42,989 nucleotides of DNA, taken from NCBI GenBank assembly GCA_036382775.1, contig DASVHD010000033.1, positions 1 to 42,989 of the forward strand, read 5' to 3'. Below the pieces are notes generated by a model. It had not been told where the DNA came from and made no database searches. It worked only from the letters and a program-made list of their open reading frames with translations. This document shows, piece by piece, positions 18,757 through 26,356 of this stretch. How positions within the stretch are numbered: the first letter of the stretch is position 1; every line of letters begins with the position of its first letter. The translations under genes were made by a program, and so were the position numbers. Source of the DNA: a bacterium (lineage in GTDB: Bacteria > Hydrothermota > Tepidihabitantia > SM23-42 > JAOAFX01).

Positions 18757-20100
18757 ATGAGCGTTATTATGGTGGGTCTTCTCTTTCTAACCGGTGTGAA
18801 TTTCCCGATCTGTACCGAAAGTACAAATAGCCAATACTACCCTGCTATATTATTCGCCAACAACCAGTTCTACGCTTTCTGGGCGGACGCCCGTTATTAC
18901 AACGCCGATTACACCTACTGTCTTTATGGCGCACGCGTCACGAACACCGGGACAGTTCTTGATGTCGACGGCAAGATGCTGTTCCGCGACAGCTGCATAT
19001 CCAAGCCCAATGTCGCCCATGACGGCGCCAACTGCATGGCGGTCTTCCGCAACGGATGCTGAAGTTACGGCGATATCGTGGGGGTGCGTGTCACTCCCAA
19101 CTGCGACAGCATTAATTCGATCACCATATCCGCCGCGACCGGTATTCAATTCCTGGCCGACGTGGCATTCGGCGGCGGCATCTACATGGTCATCTGGAGC
19201 GACGCCCGCGCTGGCAGCGGTTACCAGATCTACGCAGCCCGGGTCACGCCGGCTGGCTCAGTGCTTGATCCAAGCGGCATCCAGATCGGACCCGCGACCG
19301 CTTCATACCAGTATTTTCCGTCCATTGTCTATGACGGAACAAGGTTTTTCTCCGTCTGGGGATATTATTTATCACCGTACGCAGTAACCGGCAGGTTTAT
19401 TAATACCAATGGTACGCCTTACGGCGACACGATCCAGCTGGCGGCGGCGTCAACCTATGTCTATGGGACGCGCCTTGCTTATAGCGGTTCAAATTACCTC
19501 GTGTCCTGGATGGAATACGGCGGCGCCAATCTGCTTAAAGGGTTGATCGTATCGACCAGCGGCACGCCGATCGGCAGCCCGTTCACGATCGCCGATACGG
19601 TTATGTACATGTCGTCGGGATTGCGCTGGGACGGAGGCAAATACCTCGTCACATACTGCCGTGCAAGCGGCGGCTATTACCAGGTTTTTGGCCGATATTA
19701 TGACGTTGCGGGTTCGCCCGTGGGTGCTCCGTTCAATATTTCCAACACGCCCTACAACTGCTACTATGCCGATTTTGTTCCGGGTAACGGACGTTTCCTG
19801 AACCTCTGGTCAGAATATCGATCAACCTACGATATTTATGGAAACGTGGACTTTCTGATCGATGTTGAGGAAGGCGCGGATAATGGCAGGCAGACCGACC
19901 TTAAACTCAGGACCAGCATCGTGCAGAATTCGATCGAAATTATCGGCGCTGGTGACCGGCAGATCAGGATCTATGACCGCACCGGCCGTCTGTTAGGCTC
20001 GACGAACAACGGATGCTTTAACTGTACAGGGCTTGAAAGTGGGGTTTATTTTGTCAAAGCGTCTACCGGAGAACAGTTCAAGGTCATAAAGGTCAAATAA
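18757..20100 (+). pseudogene. Exported repeat protein with Por-like C-terminal tail, interrupted by in-frame TGA
   Basis: One reading frame of 447 codons is broken only by TGA at 19060-19062 (codon 102). Before it lies a short hydrophobic export signal (MSVIMVGLLFLTG). On both sides are repeats of roughly 45-60 residues with the pattern WxDAR...YGARVTxxGxVLD, typical of secreted beta-propeller-like proteins. The last 50 residues (QIRIYDRTGRLL ... GVYFVKA ... KVIKVK) resemble a type-IX/Por sorting domain. The repeat pattern continues smoothly across the TGA. A stop mutation or sequencing error is therefore most likely; readthrough or selenocysteine is the alternative. If the TGA is real, a separate 340-aa piece could start at GTG 19078 but would lack a signal peptide. 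Confidence 0.8.
19080..19098 (+). other. Hairpin 17 nt after the in-frame TGA
   Basis: GGGGGTG (19080-19086) can pair with CACTCCC (19092-19098) around the loop CGTGT, with one G-U pair. Its distance from the TGA and the G near the start of the loop fall within the loose pattern described for bacterial SECIS elements, but such hairpins also occur by chance in GC-rich genes. Confidence 0.35.
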
Positions 20101-20120
20101 CTGCGTATACGAACCCATGC

Positions 20121-20151
20121 AAAAAGGGCATTCTTTACGAATGCCCTTTTT
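20121..20151. terminator. Bidirectional rho-independent terminator
   Basis: A perfect 13-bp stem, AAAAAGGGCATTC / GAATGCCCTTTTT, with a TTTAC loop. The A-tract on one side and T-tract on the other let it terminate both the plus-strand repeat-protein gene and the minus-strand flavodoxin operon, which converge here. Confidence 0.92.
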
Positions 20152-20205
20152 GTTTTAGTGCGATTGTTTCACAGTAATAATTCAACATTTAACCATTTAT
20201 TTACT

Positions 20206-20691
20206 TTATCCAAATATTTTTTTAGTCAGCCTCGCGATCTTGTGACCATAGATCTCGCAGATCACCGCCGCCTTTTTATCCGGCGCTCCCAGCGCCGCCG
20301 GTCCGTAGTGACAGTCGCTGGCATCACCCTGGACGATCATGCCGTGGATCTGGAACGCCTTGAGTATCGACAGGATAGTCGTCTCGGCACCGCAGGCGAT
20401 CCCGCCGCTGGACGTGAACGCGCCGCCGACCTTGCCGGTCAGTCTTCCGTGAACCTTGACGCTGTCATCGAAAAATTTCTTCACTTCGGCAGACATCATT
20501 CCGTAATACGTCGGCGAACCGATGATGATGCCGTGGTATTTCAGTAATTCAGATGGCTTGACCCTGCGAACATCCTTGACCACTGTTTCCGCGCCTTCCT
20601 TTTTCACGCCCTTCGCGATCAGGTTCGCCATCTTTTTGGTATTCCCGCTTCTCGAATAATACCCGATCAGTATTTTGAACTGTTTAGACAT
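20206..20691 (-). CDS. Flavodoxin-like / NAD(P)H:quinone oxidoreductase-type flavoprotein
   Basis: A 161-aa flavodoxin-fold protein. The FMN phosphate loop is YYSRSGNTKKMA (about 11-22). GSPTYYGMMSAEVKKFFD (about 57-75) and FTSSGGIACGAETT (about 92-105) line the isoalloxazine, as in WrbA/flavodoxin-like reductases. It likely carries or transfers electrons using FMN in the cytoplasm. AAAGGAG precedes ATG 20691. It is the last gene of the UbiA-UppP-flavodoxin operon, 12 nt after uppP. The electron partner is unknown; a link to quinone or prenyl-lipid chemistry is suggested only by the neighbours. Confidence 0.85.
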   Translation of the reverse strand: MSKQFKILIGYYSRSGNTKKMANLIAKGVKKEGAETVVKDVRRVKPSELLKYHGIIIGSPTYYGMMSAEVKKFFDDSVKVHGRLTGKVGGAFTSSGGIACGAETTILSILKAFQIHGMIVQGDASDCHYGPAALGAPDKKAAVICEIYGHKIARLTKKIFG

Positions 20692-20703
20692 AAAGATCTC
20701 CTT

Positions 20704-21453
20704 TCACAGCAGTAGCAGCATTAAAGCACTAATCAATAGGCAATAAAATCCAAAAATATAAAAATGTTTTTTTACTAACCCGCTCAACAAACGCAGCGCG
20801 ACCAGACCCACTACCAGACTTACCAGAAGCCCCGCGAACATTTCAACCGGATGGCCGAAACCGCTAGTGCCTTTGAGTTCAAGGAGATTTGCGCCTAGGA
20901 TCGCCGGCAATGACATGATGAAAGAAAACTTGAATGCCTGGACCGGTTCGACACCGGAGAACATCGCCGATGATATGGTCAGACCCGAACGCGATAGTCC
21001 CGGAAAAACCGCAAACATTTGTCCAACCCCGATCACTATCGCCTGGATAAATCCGACACGCTTCGTACCTTTTGACACGAGCGACGTGAATAGGACGCAG
21101 GCGCCGCTCAGGCCCAAAAATACCGCGATGATCTTCAGATCCGAAAAAGTGGACTCTATTGTTGAACGGAAAAAAAGCGCGAACAACCCTATTGGAATAT
21201 TGGCGATGACAATGAACAGCAGATACCGCAGACTATCCCGGTCGCGCCTGAACACGCCGGCGATCAGTTCTGCGAGCGGTTTACGGAAATAGATAACGGT
21301 CGCCAGGAACGTCCCGAGATGCAGAAATGCCGCCATTACGACCGGTTCTTCGATCTTGAAATAATGCTCCAGTATTGCCAGGTGCCCGGAGCTCGAGACC
21401 GGCAGGAACTCGGTCAATCCCTGAACAATACCCAGCAGGATAACCTTGATCAT
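20704..21453 (-). CDS. uppP: Undecaprenyl-diphosphate phosphatase
   Basis: A 249-aa polytopic membrane protein (BacA/UppP) that dephosphorylates undecaprenyl pyrophosphate to recycle the lipid carrier for cell-wall synthesis; overexpression gives bacitracin resistance. Both catalytic motifs are present: QGLTEFLPVSSSGHL (about 10-24) and FPGLSRSG (about 146-153). Seven to eight hydrophobic helices follow the family pattern, and the length is close to typical (about 270). The ATG overlaps the UbiA stop (ATGA), so translation is coupled. Confidence 0.96.
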   Translation of the reverse strand: MIKVILLGIVQGLTEFLPVSSSGHLAILEHYFKIEEPVVMAAFLHLGTFLATVIYFRKPLAELIAGVFRRDRDSLRYLLFIVIANIPIGLFALFFRSTIESTFSDLKIIAVFLGLSGACVLFTSLVSKGTKRVGFIQAIVIGVGQMFAVFPGLSRSGLTISSAMFSGVEPVQAFKFSFIMSLPAILGANLLELKGTSGFGHPVEMFAGLLVSLVVGLVALRLLSGLVKKHFYIFGFYCLLISALMLLLL

Positions 21454-22262
21454 CCCAGCATGAACCCCAGCAGCCCGACACCCATGGCGACCTTCAGTAG
21501 CGCGCTCATGAACACGAGCTCTTTATGTTCCGGTGCCTTAATGAGCCTGACAATAACGACGATAAGGACAGGGTATGAACCGACCACGACCAGTATCAGA
21601 TACGCGATATTCAATATTTTGAGAAAAAACGGCACCGGGACCGCTATGCACAGCAGGATCAAACACAGAGCCCCCAGCATGAGTGCTTTTTCCTGACCCA
21701 TTGCCATAGGTAGCGAGGTTGCGCCAGCGGTACGGTCGCCCTCGATATCAAGAGCATCCTTTATTATCTCGCGCGGTACGTGAATGAGCAGGGCGAAAAT
21801 AAATGGGATCACGCAGTACCAATTAGCAGATATCAGGCCGCCGAGCGCGAAGCTCAAGCCCGCCAGGACCGCCACTAAAAAATTTCCGATCACGGTTTTC
21901 TTTAAAAACATCGCGTAGAGGATCAAACCTGCGATCGTGGCCCCGACCATAATAAATACTTTCCAACCTAGAAAAAAAGCCGCGATCAAAGCGGCAACGC
22001 CGATGACATTGACGATGATAAGCGCGATATTTTTGCGCGCTCTTCCCGATACCAGCGGCCGATTGGGGTTGTTGATACGGTCGATCCCGATATCCATGAG
22101 GTCATTGACGATGTTGCCGAATGCGCAGACGAAAAAAGCGACGCCGGCCGCGCTCACCAGCGCCCAGTTCCATGATATGCTCTGTCCCACCCACGCGCCG
22201 ACCAGGACCGACACGAACGTTATCGCGCAGTTCACCGGTCGCACGAGCCGTATATAACCCAC
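21450..22262 (-). CDS. UbiA-family prenyltransferase (DGGGP-synthase-like)
   Basis: About 270 aa with eight or nine hydrophobic helices. The two Asp-rich motifs that bind Mg and prenyl diphosphate are NDLMDIGIDRINNPNRP (about 52-68) and DALDIEGDR (about 170). The sequence resembles the branch containing digeranylgeranylglyceryl phosphate synthase, but quinone or other prenyl acceptors are possible. The frame is open from TTG 22268, but that TTG lies inside the promoter -10 box. GTG 22262 (VGYIRLVRP) sits at the predicted transcription start and is the better choice. First gene of the operon with uppP. Confidence 0.88.
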   Translation of the reverse strand: MGYIRLVRPVNCAITFVSVLVGAWVGQSISWNWALVSAAGVAFFVCAFGNIVNDLMDIGIDRINNPNRPLVSGRARKNIALIIVNVIGVAALIAAFFLGWKVFIMVGATIAGLILYAMFLKKTVIGNFLVAVLAGLSFALGGLISANWYCVIPFIFALLIHVPREIIKDALDIEGDRTAGATSLPMAMGQEKALMLGALCLILLCIAVPVPFFLKILNIAYLILVVVGSYPVLIVVIVRLIKAPEHKELVFMSALLKVAMGVGLLGFMLG

Positions 22263-22267
22263 GGGCA

Positions 22268-22295
22268 ATTGTATCTAGGGCGCCGATGATGTCAA
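22268..22295 (-). promoter_or_regulatory. Promoter of the UbiA-UppP-flavodoxin operon, leaderless start
   Basis: Read on the minus strand: TTGACA (22295-22290), a 16-nt spacer and TACAAT (22273-22268). GTG 22262 follows after 5 nt with no ribosome binding site. Confidence 0.65.
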
Positions 22296-22328
22296 TGGAG
22301 ATCAAAACCCAGCGCTGCCATTGTTTTA

Positions 22329-22462
22329 CCCTTCGAGTAATCCCGAGTTTATCGAGGGAGCATCGATACCGTTTTTGCCCAAATCTATGATTTGGCTGCA
22401 AAACCGAGTATCCCACAAAGCGGGAGAAGTACCTTATAATGAAGTTCTCGACAAGCTCGAAC
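22329..22462. repeat. Small palindromic repeats in the uppP-ruvX spacer
   Basis: An imperfect palindrome at 22329-22357 (CCCTTCGAG ... TATCGAGGG) and a second at 22445-22462 (TTCTCGACAAGCTCGAAC) resemble dispersed REP-type elements. No coding frame covers the 280-nt gap between the two divergent operons. Confidence 0.35.
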
Positions 22463-22483
22463 AGTAATTAAGATTCTCTAACA

Positions 22484-22511
22484 TTGACATATCAAATAAA
22501 TTTACTATAAT
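22484..22511 (+). promoter_or_regulatory. Consensus sigma70-type promoter of the ruvX operon
   Basis: Both boxes match consensus: TTGACA (22484-22489), a 16-nt spacer and TATAAT (22506-22511). A leader of about 30 nt precedes ATG 22549. It is the only clear promoter for the five-gene run up to 30011. Confidence 0.8.
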
Positions 22512-22548
22512 AACGTTTGTAGCACCAAAAAAACGAAAGCGAGATAAA

Positions 22549-22968
22549 ATGAAGATCATGGCTATCGATTACGGCACATCCAGCGTGGGCGTCGCGCTTA
22601 CCGATCCCCTGGCGGTGATCGCCCAGCCGTATCTGACCATCAAATATTCTTCGAAGAGATCTCTCATCGACCGACTTAAGTCGATCATCAAAGAAAACGA
22701 AGTCCGGCTCGTCCTCATCGGTAATCCCATATCGCACCAGGGCACCGCCACCGCGCTCTCGGAAGAGATCGCGGCTTTTGCCGGTAAGCTCGCCAGGTCA
22801 ACGGGTATCGAGGTAAAGCTCTGGGACGAGCGTCTCACATCTAAGTATGCTGATGCACGGCTGCGTGAACTCGGCATGACGCGCCGGCAGCGAGCCAAAA
22901 AGATCGACCAGGTCGCCGCCGCGATCATCCTGGAGGAATACCTGCAATCCTGTCCAAGCACAGCATAA
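22549..22968 (+). CDS. ruvX: Putative Holliday junction resolvase / pre-16S rRNA nuclease RuvX (YqgF)
   Basis: A 139-aa RNase H-fold protein. Family motifs: AIDYGTSSVGVAL with the first catalytic Asp, LVLIGNP, LWDERLTS with the catalytic Glu, and KIDQVAAAIILEEYL with the last catalytic Asp. The length is typical. In E. coli YqgF is needed for 16S 5'-end maturation, and Holliday junction cleavage is reported for homologues. It is followed after 12 nt by mltG; ruvX-mltG adjacency is common in bacteria. Confidence 0.95.
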   Translation: MKIMAIDYGTSSVGVALTDPLAVIAQPYLTIKYSSKRSLIDRLKSIIKENEVRLVLIGNPISHQGTATALSEEIAAFAGKLARSTGIEVKLWDERLTSKYADARLRELGMTRRQRAKKIDQVAAAIILEEYLQSCPSTA

Positions 22969-22980
22969 GAAACGAAAAAT

Positions 22981-23952
22981 ATGAGAAAAGGCTTTGTCAT
23001 TGCGATCGTCGTCTTTGCCCTCTTTATTGTATGGATCCAGCCGTTCGACCTGGGCAAGCAGGAAGTCACGATCTCGAAGGGCGCGACCGCGCATGAGATC
23101 ATGAGCGTCCTTGCGTCAAAACATATCATCCGCAGCCGGAACGAAATACTGCTATGGCTTAGGCTTCTGAACCAGGAAAAAACATTGAAGTTCGGCACCT
23201 ACGAACTGGCGCGATACAAAAACCCGCTGTATTATATCCGTGAACTTTCGTTCAGCGCGGAAAAGGAGATCGTCGTCACGATCCCCGAGGGTCTCACGAT
23301 CGACGAAACCGCTGCGATCCTTGAGTCAAGGGCTTTGATCGACCGAGATATTTTCACAAAGCTGTGCGCTGACCGGAAGTTCATAAAAGAAAAGGGTTAT
23401 GATGCTGCCACGCTGGAAGGTTACCTGTTCCCCGACACTTATTTTTTCAGCGAATCACAGAATGAAACCACTATCTGCCGGATAATGTTAAGGAATTTCA
23501 CAAACCACATGCGCGAATTGAAACTGAATGCCTCGGATTCGCTCCGGGAGATCCTGATCATCGCGTCGCTGGTCGAAAAAGAGGCCCGATTCGATGATGA
23601 ACGGCCGCTGATCGCCGGCGTCTTTGTCAACCGCCTGAAGATCCGCCGTCCCCTGGAATCGTGCGCCACCGTGATCTACGCCCTCAAAGCAAGCGGGAAC
23701 CCGCGCTTTGCCAACTACACGGCGCTGCTGGAAAAGGATCTGAAATTCGAATCCCCTTACAATACCTACCTGCACCCGGGCATGCCGCCCGGACCGATCT
23801 GCTCGCCCGGAGTCAGCTCGATCCAGGCCGCGCGGCAGCCGGCTTCAACCGATTACCTGTATTTCGTTCTAATGGACAACGGCCGTCATTATTTTTCCCG
23901 TTCTTATAAAGAACACCTGGCAGCCAAGGACAAGTACCGTGCTCAGGACTGA
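22981..23952 (+). CDS. mltG: Endolytic murein transglycosylase MltG
   Basis: A 323-aa inner-membrane enzyme that cuts nascent peptidoglycan strands and helps set glycan length. A single N-terminal transmembrane helix (about 5-20) is followed by a LysM-like segment and the YceG/MltG catalytic domain: LEGYLFPDTYFF, IIASLVEKEA with the catalytic Glu (about 200), ESCATVIYAL and SPYNTYLHPGMPPGPI. It overlaps the next gene by 14 nt. Confidence 0.95.
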   Translation: MRKGFVIAIVVFALFIVWIQPFDLGKQEVTISKGATAHEIMSVLASKHIIRSRNEILLWLRLLNQEKTLKFGTYELARYKNPLYYIRELSFSAEKEIVVTIPEGLTIDETAAILESRALIDRDIFTKLCADRKFIKEKGYDAATLEGYLFPDTYFFSESQNETTICRIMLRNFTNHMRELKLNASDSLREILIIASLVEKEARFDDERPLIAGVFVNRLKIRRPLESCATVIYALKASGNPRFANYTALLEKDLKFESPYNTYLHPGMPPGPICSPGVSSIQAARQPASTDYLYFVLMDNGRHYFSRSYKEHLAAKDKYRAQD

Positions 23953-26356
23953 TTTCGAAGATATCATAATTCAGCATACACCTTACTATGAAAGCCTCGA
24001 CCAGATGAACCGCGATCGCGCGAGCTTCAATAAATATTTCGGTATCCTTCACACTCTCGCCCGGAACGACGGCCTGGTAAATGCCTTCCATCAGCGCGGC
24101 GGGAAGGAAATGGTCTTTCTGGGGAGAAAGATCTTCGTCCTCCAGAACGAGTTCGTCACCAGTTATCTCAAATTCCTGCAGGACGAATCACATTCGACGA
24201 AATGGGAGGAATTTTTCGACCGCTACAGCAAAAGCCTTTTTGATATATATGAGCGATTCACCCAGGGCGATCCGTTCAAGATCGTTATCTTCGAGATCGT
24301 GAACCGCAAGCTGCTGCGCGACCTGCTCACTAAGTACACCACCAGCGTCCCCTACGACATCAAGGTCTCGGCGCTGGAGCGTTTCGGTTCGGTCGTCAAC
24401 CAGCTTTTTAACTACGTCCGGAATTCACTGACCCGGAACGTCATCATCCCGGATTCGCTTATCGTCAATTCCTACGAAAAGATCCCGTTGATGCCCAGGT
24501 GCTCTCGTAGCGAAGCGCTCAAGCTTTTATCCAAACAGCTGTTGCAGCGGGGAATGCCCGAGGTGCTGTTCAACGCCATATTCAAAGCGGTCACAACATC
24601 GTACTACTCGGAGCAAAAGTCCAAGGTCCTTTTCGATCTGGAACACAAGGAGCACCTCAATCAGGCGGTGATCAAGGAGATCTTCAATTCCGGATACTTC
24701 TTCCCCGATGAAAAAACCGCCGAGGAAGTGCTGGCGTTGATCCGGCGCCGGACCCAGGCAATGTCGGAAGCCAACACCGCTAAGAAAACCGCGGTCGAAA
24801 GCAAGATCAAGGAACTGGAAAGCAAGATCGATAAAAGGTTAAAAGAGTCGACCGTAGATCTGACAAGATCAGTACGCGATTTCTCGACCGAAGAGGCCCT
24901 TGACGGCCGTGTGCAGAACCTGAAGCGCGAAATGTTGTCGTTCGCCTACAGCCTGAAAAACCTGCGCCGCGAGCTACAGGATTACCAGCTCCGCGAGACC
25001 GAGTTTGACGGCCTGATCCGCCTGCGTTCCTCCGATCTTTCGAAGTTCATCACCAAGAACGACTGGGATCCTTTCATTATCCTCCTGCTCAACAAATACA
25101 AACCGATCGATGACGAGACAATGCAGGTCATCATCAAGGAGGTCGGCGGCGAGATCAAGGGCGACAAAAATGCGATGACGATCGTCAGCAGCCTGAAGAT
25201 CCCGGGGTTTCTCAAGGACAAATATAACACGACCGAGATCAACAAACGGTTCATCATGGTCCTCGACGAGATCATACTGCCGCTTATCCAGTCGTTCTTA
25301 CTGGAAGAGCTGATCGAATACTACCCCAAGATCACCGGCACGGTCTCGCAGGAAACGGTCCGTCACCTTGCTGAAGAAGCAATGGCCGGGCAGGTATCGA
25401 TGATCGAGAAGGATATTGAGCAAACGCCAAGACCGGAAGAGGCGCCGGCGCTCAATATCGAGCACTACAAGAAACAAATCTCCGTGCTTGTCTATGACAT
25501 CCGAGGATCCACGTTCATGGGGACGAAATTGCAGGATGCCCGTAAAGAAAACGAGATCCGGAACCTGTTCCAGGAATCAATGCTCGCGACGATCGAAAAA
25601 TACGGCGGCATCCCCATCAAGGATACGGGCGATGGCGGTATTGCACTTTTCACTCAAAATCATTATGAGATCACCAATGGCAAAACGACTGAACTCGAGC
25701 CCGGCAGCGCGGTCTCGACCATGCGCTGCGCTCTGGAAATGACCCAGGGCGCGCGGCGCTTCATCGAAGAGAACATCACCAGGTACAAGGATTGGTTTAA
25801 GACCGCTGAAGAGCGGAAAATCGATTTTGAAGGAGCGACCTATGCCACCCTGCCGCCGTCTTACCAGGCGATATTCCAGATCGGCGTGGGTATCGCTTCG
25901 GGAACCTATCCCCGGGAAGTCTTCCTCGACCGGAACGCTTTCGGGGAACTGGACCTCACGGGCATGCTGGTGCGTGAAGCTTCTTTCTACTGCAAGGTCA
26001 AAGCCAAAGACAAATCCACCGTGATCTGCGACGATTCGACCGTCTATAACCTGCTGCTCAATATTGAAAAGTTCTCTTTTCTTGGCGACAGCGAACTCAA
26101 GACCAACCTTTTAAACCTTGACATCGAGCAGGGACTTGAATACTGGATCAACCAGCGCACCACCCGGCGGGGTTTCATTCTCGACCTTTACCGCATCTTC
26201 GCGACCAACCTGGGACAGGAAGTATGCCACCCTGGAAGCCTGAAGATCCTTCTCGGGATCGATGACATCGCCATCGACGAGACCGGCGAGATAAAAGACG
26301 GCAAGGGCGGACGCGGCAAGTTTTTATTTGAACTATCACAAGAGGTGCCAAAATGA
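23939..26356 (+). CDS. Large protein with atypical class III cyclase domain (first of tandem pair)
   Basis: 805 aa, start GTG 23939 inside the end of mltG. Residues about 1-490 are helical, with a coiled coil near 275-350 (alternating charged residues around KELESKIDKRLKE), and no membrane helix. Residues about 510-740 are a class III nucleotidyl cyclase-like domain. The metal-binding Asp residues are present (VYDIRGST, D520; KDTGDGG, D565, with K561). A long insert of roughly 70 residues precedes GVGIASG. Where canonical enzymes have GxxVNxAAR this one reads GMLVREAS, so the transition-state Asn and Arg are both altered in the best alignment (R679 falls at the Asn position). It may be inactive, use another residue, or work as a heterodimer with the next gene. 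Confidence 0.85.
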   Translation: MLRTDFEDIIIQHTPYYESLDQMNRDRASFNKYFGILHTLARNDGLVNAFHQRGGKEMVFLGRKIFVLQNEFVTSYLKFLQDESHSTKWEEFFDRYSKSLFDIYERFTQGDPFKIVIFEIVNRKLLRDLLTKYTTSVPYDIKVSALERFGSVVNQLFNYVRNSLTRNVIIPDSLIVNSYEKIPLMPRCSRSEALKLLSKQLLQRGMPEVLFNAIFKAVTTSYYSEQKSKVLFDLEHKEHLNQAVIKEIFNSGYFFPDEKTAEEVLALIRRRTQAMSEANTAKKTAVESKIKELESKIDKRLKESTVDLTRSVRDFSTEEALDGRVQNLKREMLSFAYSLKNLRRELQDYQLRETEFDGLIRLRSSDLSKFITKNDWDPFIILLLNKYKPIDDETMQVIIKEVGGEIKGDKNAMTIVSSLKIPGFLKDKYNTTEINKRFIMVLDEIILPLIQSFLLEELIEYYPKITGTVSQETVRHLAEEAMAGQVSMIEKDIEQTPRPEEAPALNIEHYKKQISVLVYDIRGSTFMGTKLQDARKENEIRNLFQESMLATIEKYGGIPIKDTGDGGIALFTQNHYEITNGKTTELEPGSAVSTMRCALEMTQGARRFIEENITRYKDWFKTAEERKIDFEGATYATLPPSYQAIFQIGVGIASGTYPREVFLDRNAFGELDLTGMLVREASFYCKVKAKDKSTVICDDSTVYNLLLNIEKFSFLGDSELKTNLLNLDIEQGLEYWINQRTTRRGFILDLYRIFATNLGQEVCHPGSLKILLGIDDIAIDETGEIKDGKGGRGKFLFELSQEVPK

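Noticed and set aside
18757-20100. Genome-wide reassignment of TGA to an amino acid
   Set aside because: Several clear genes end correctly at TGA with a neighbour starting right there (for example the cyclase-domain genes at 26356 and 28623), so TGA is a normal stop here.
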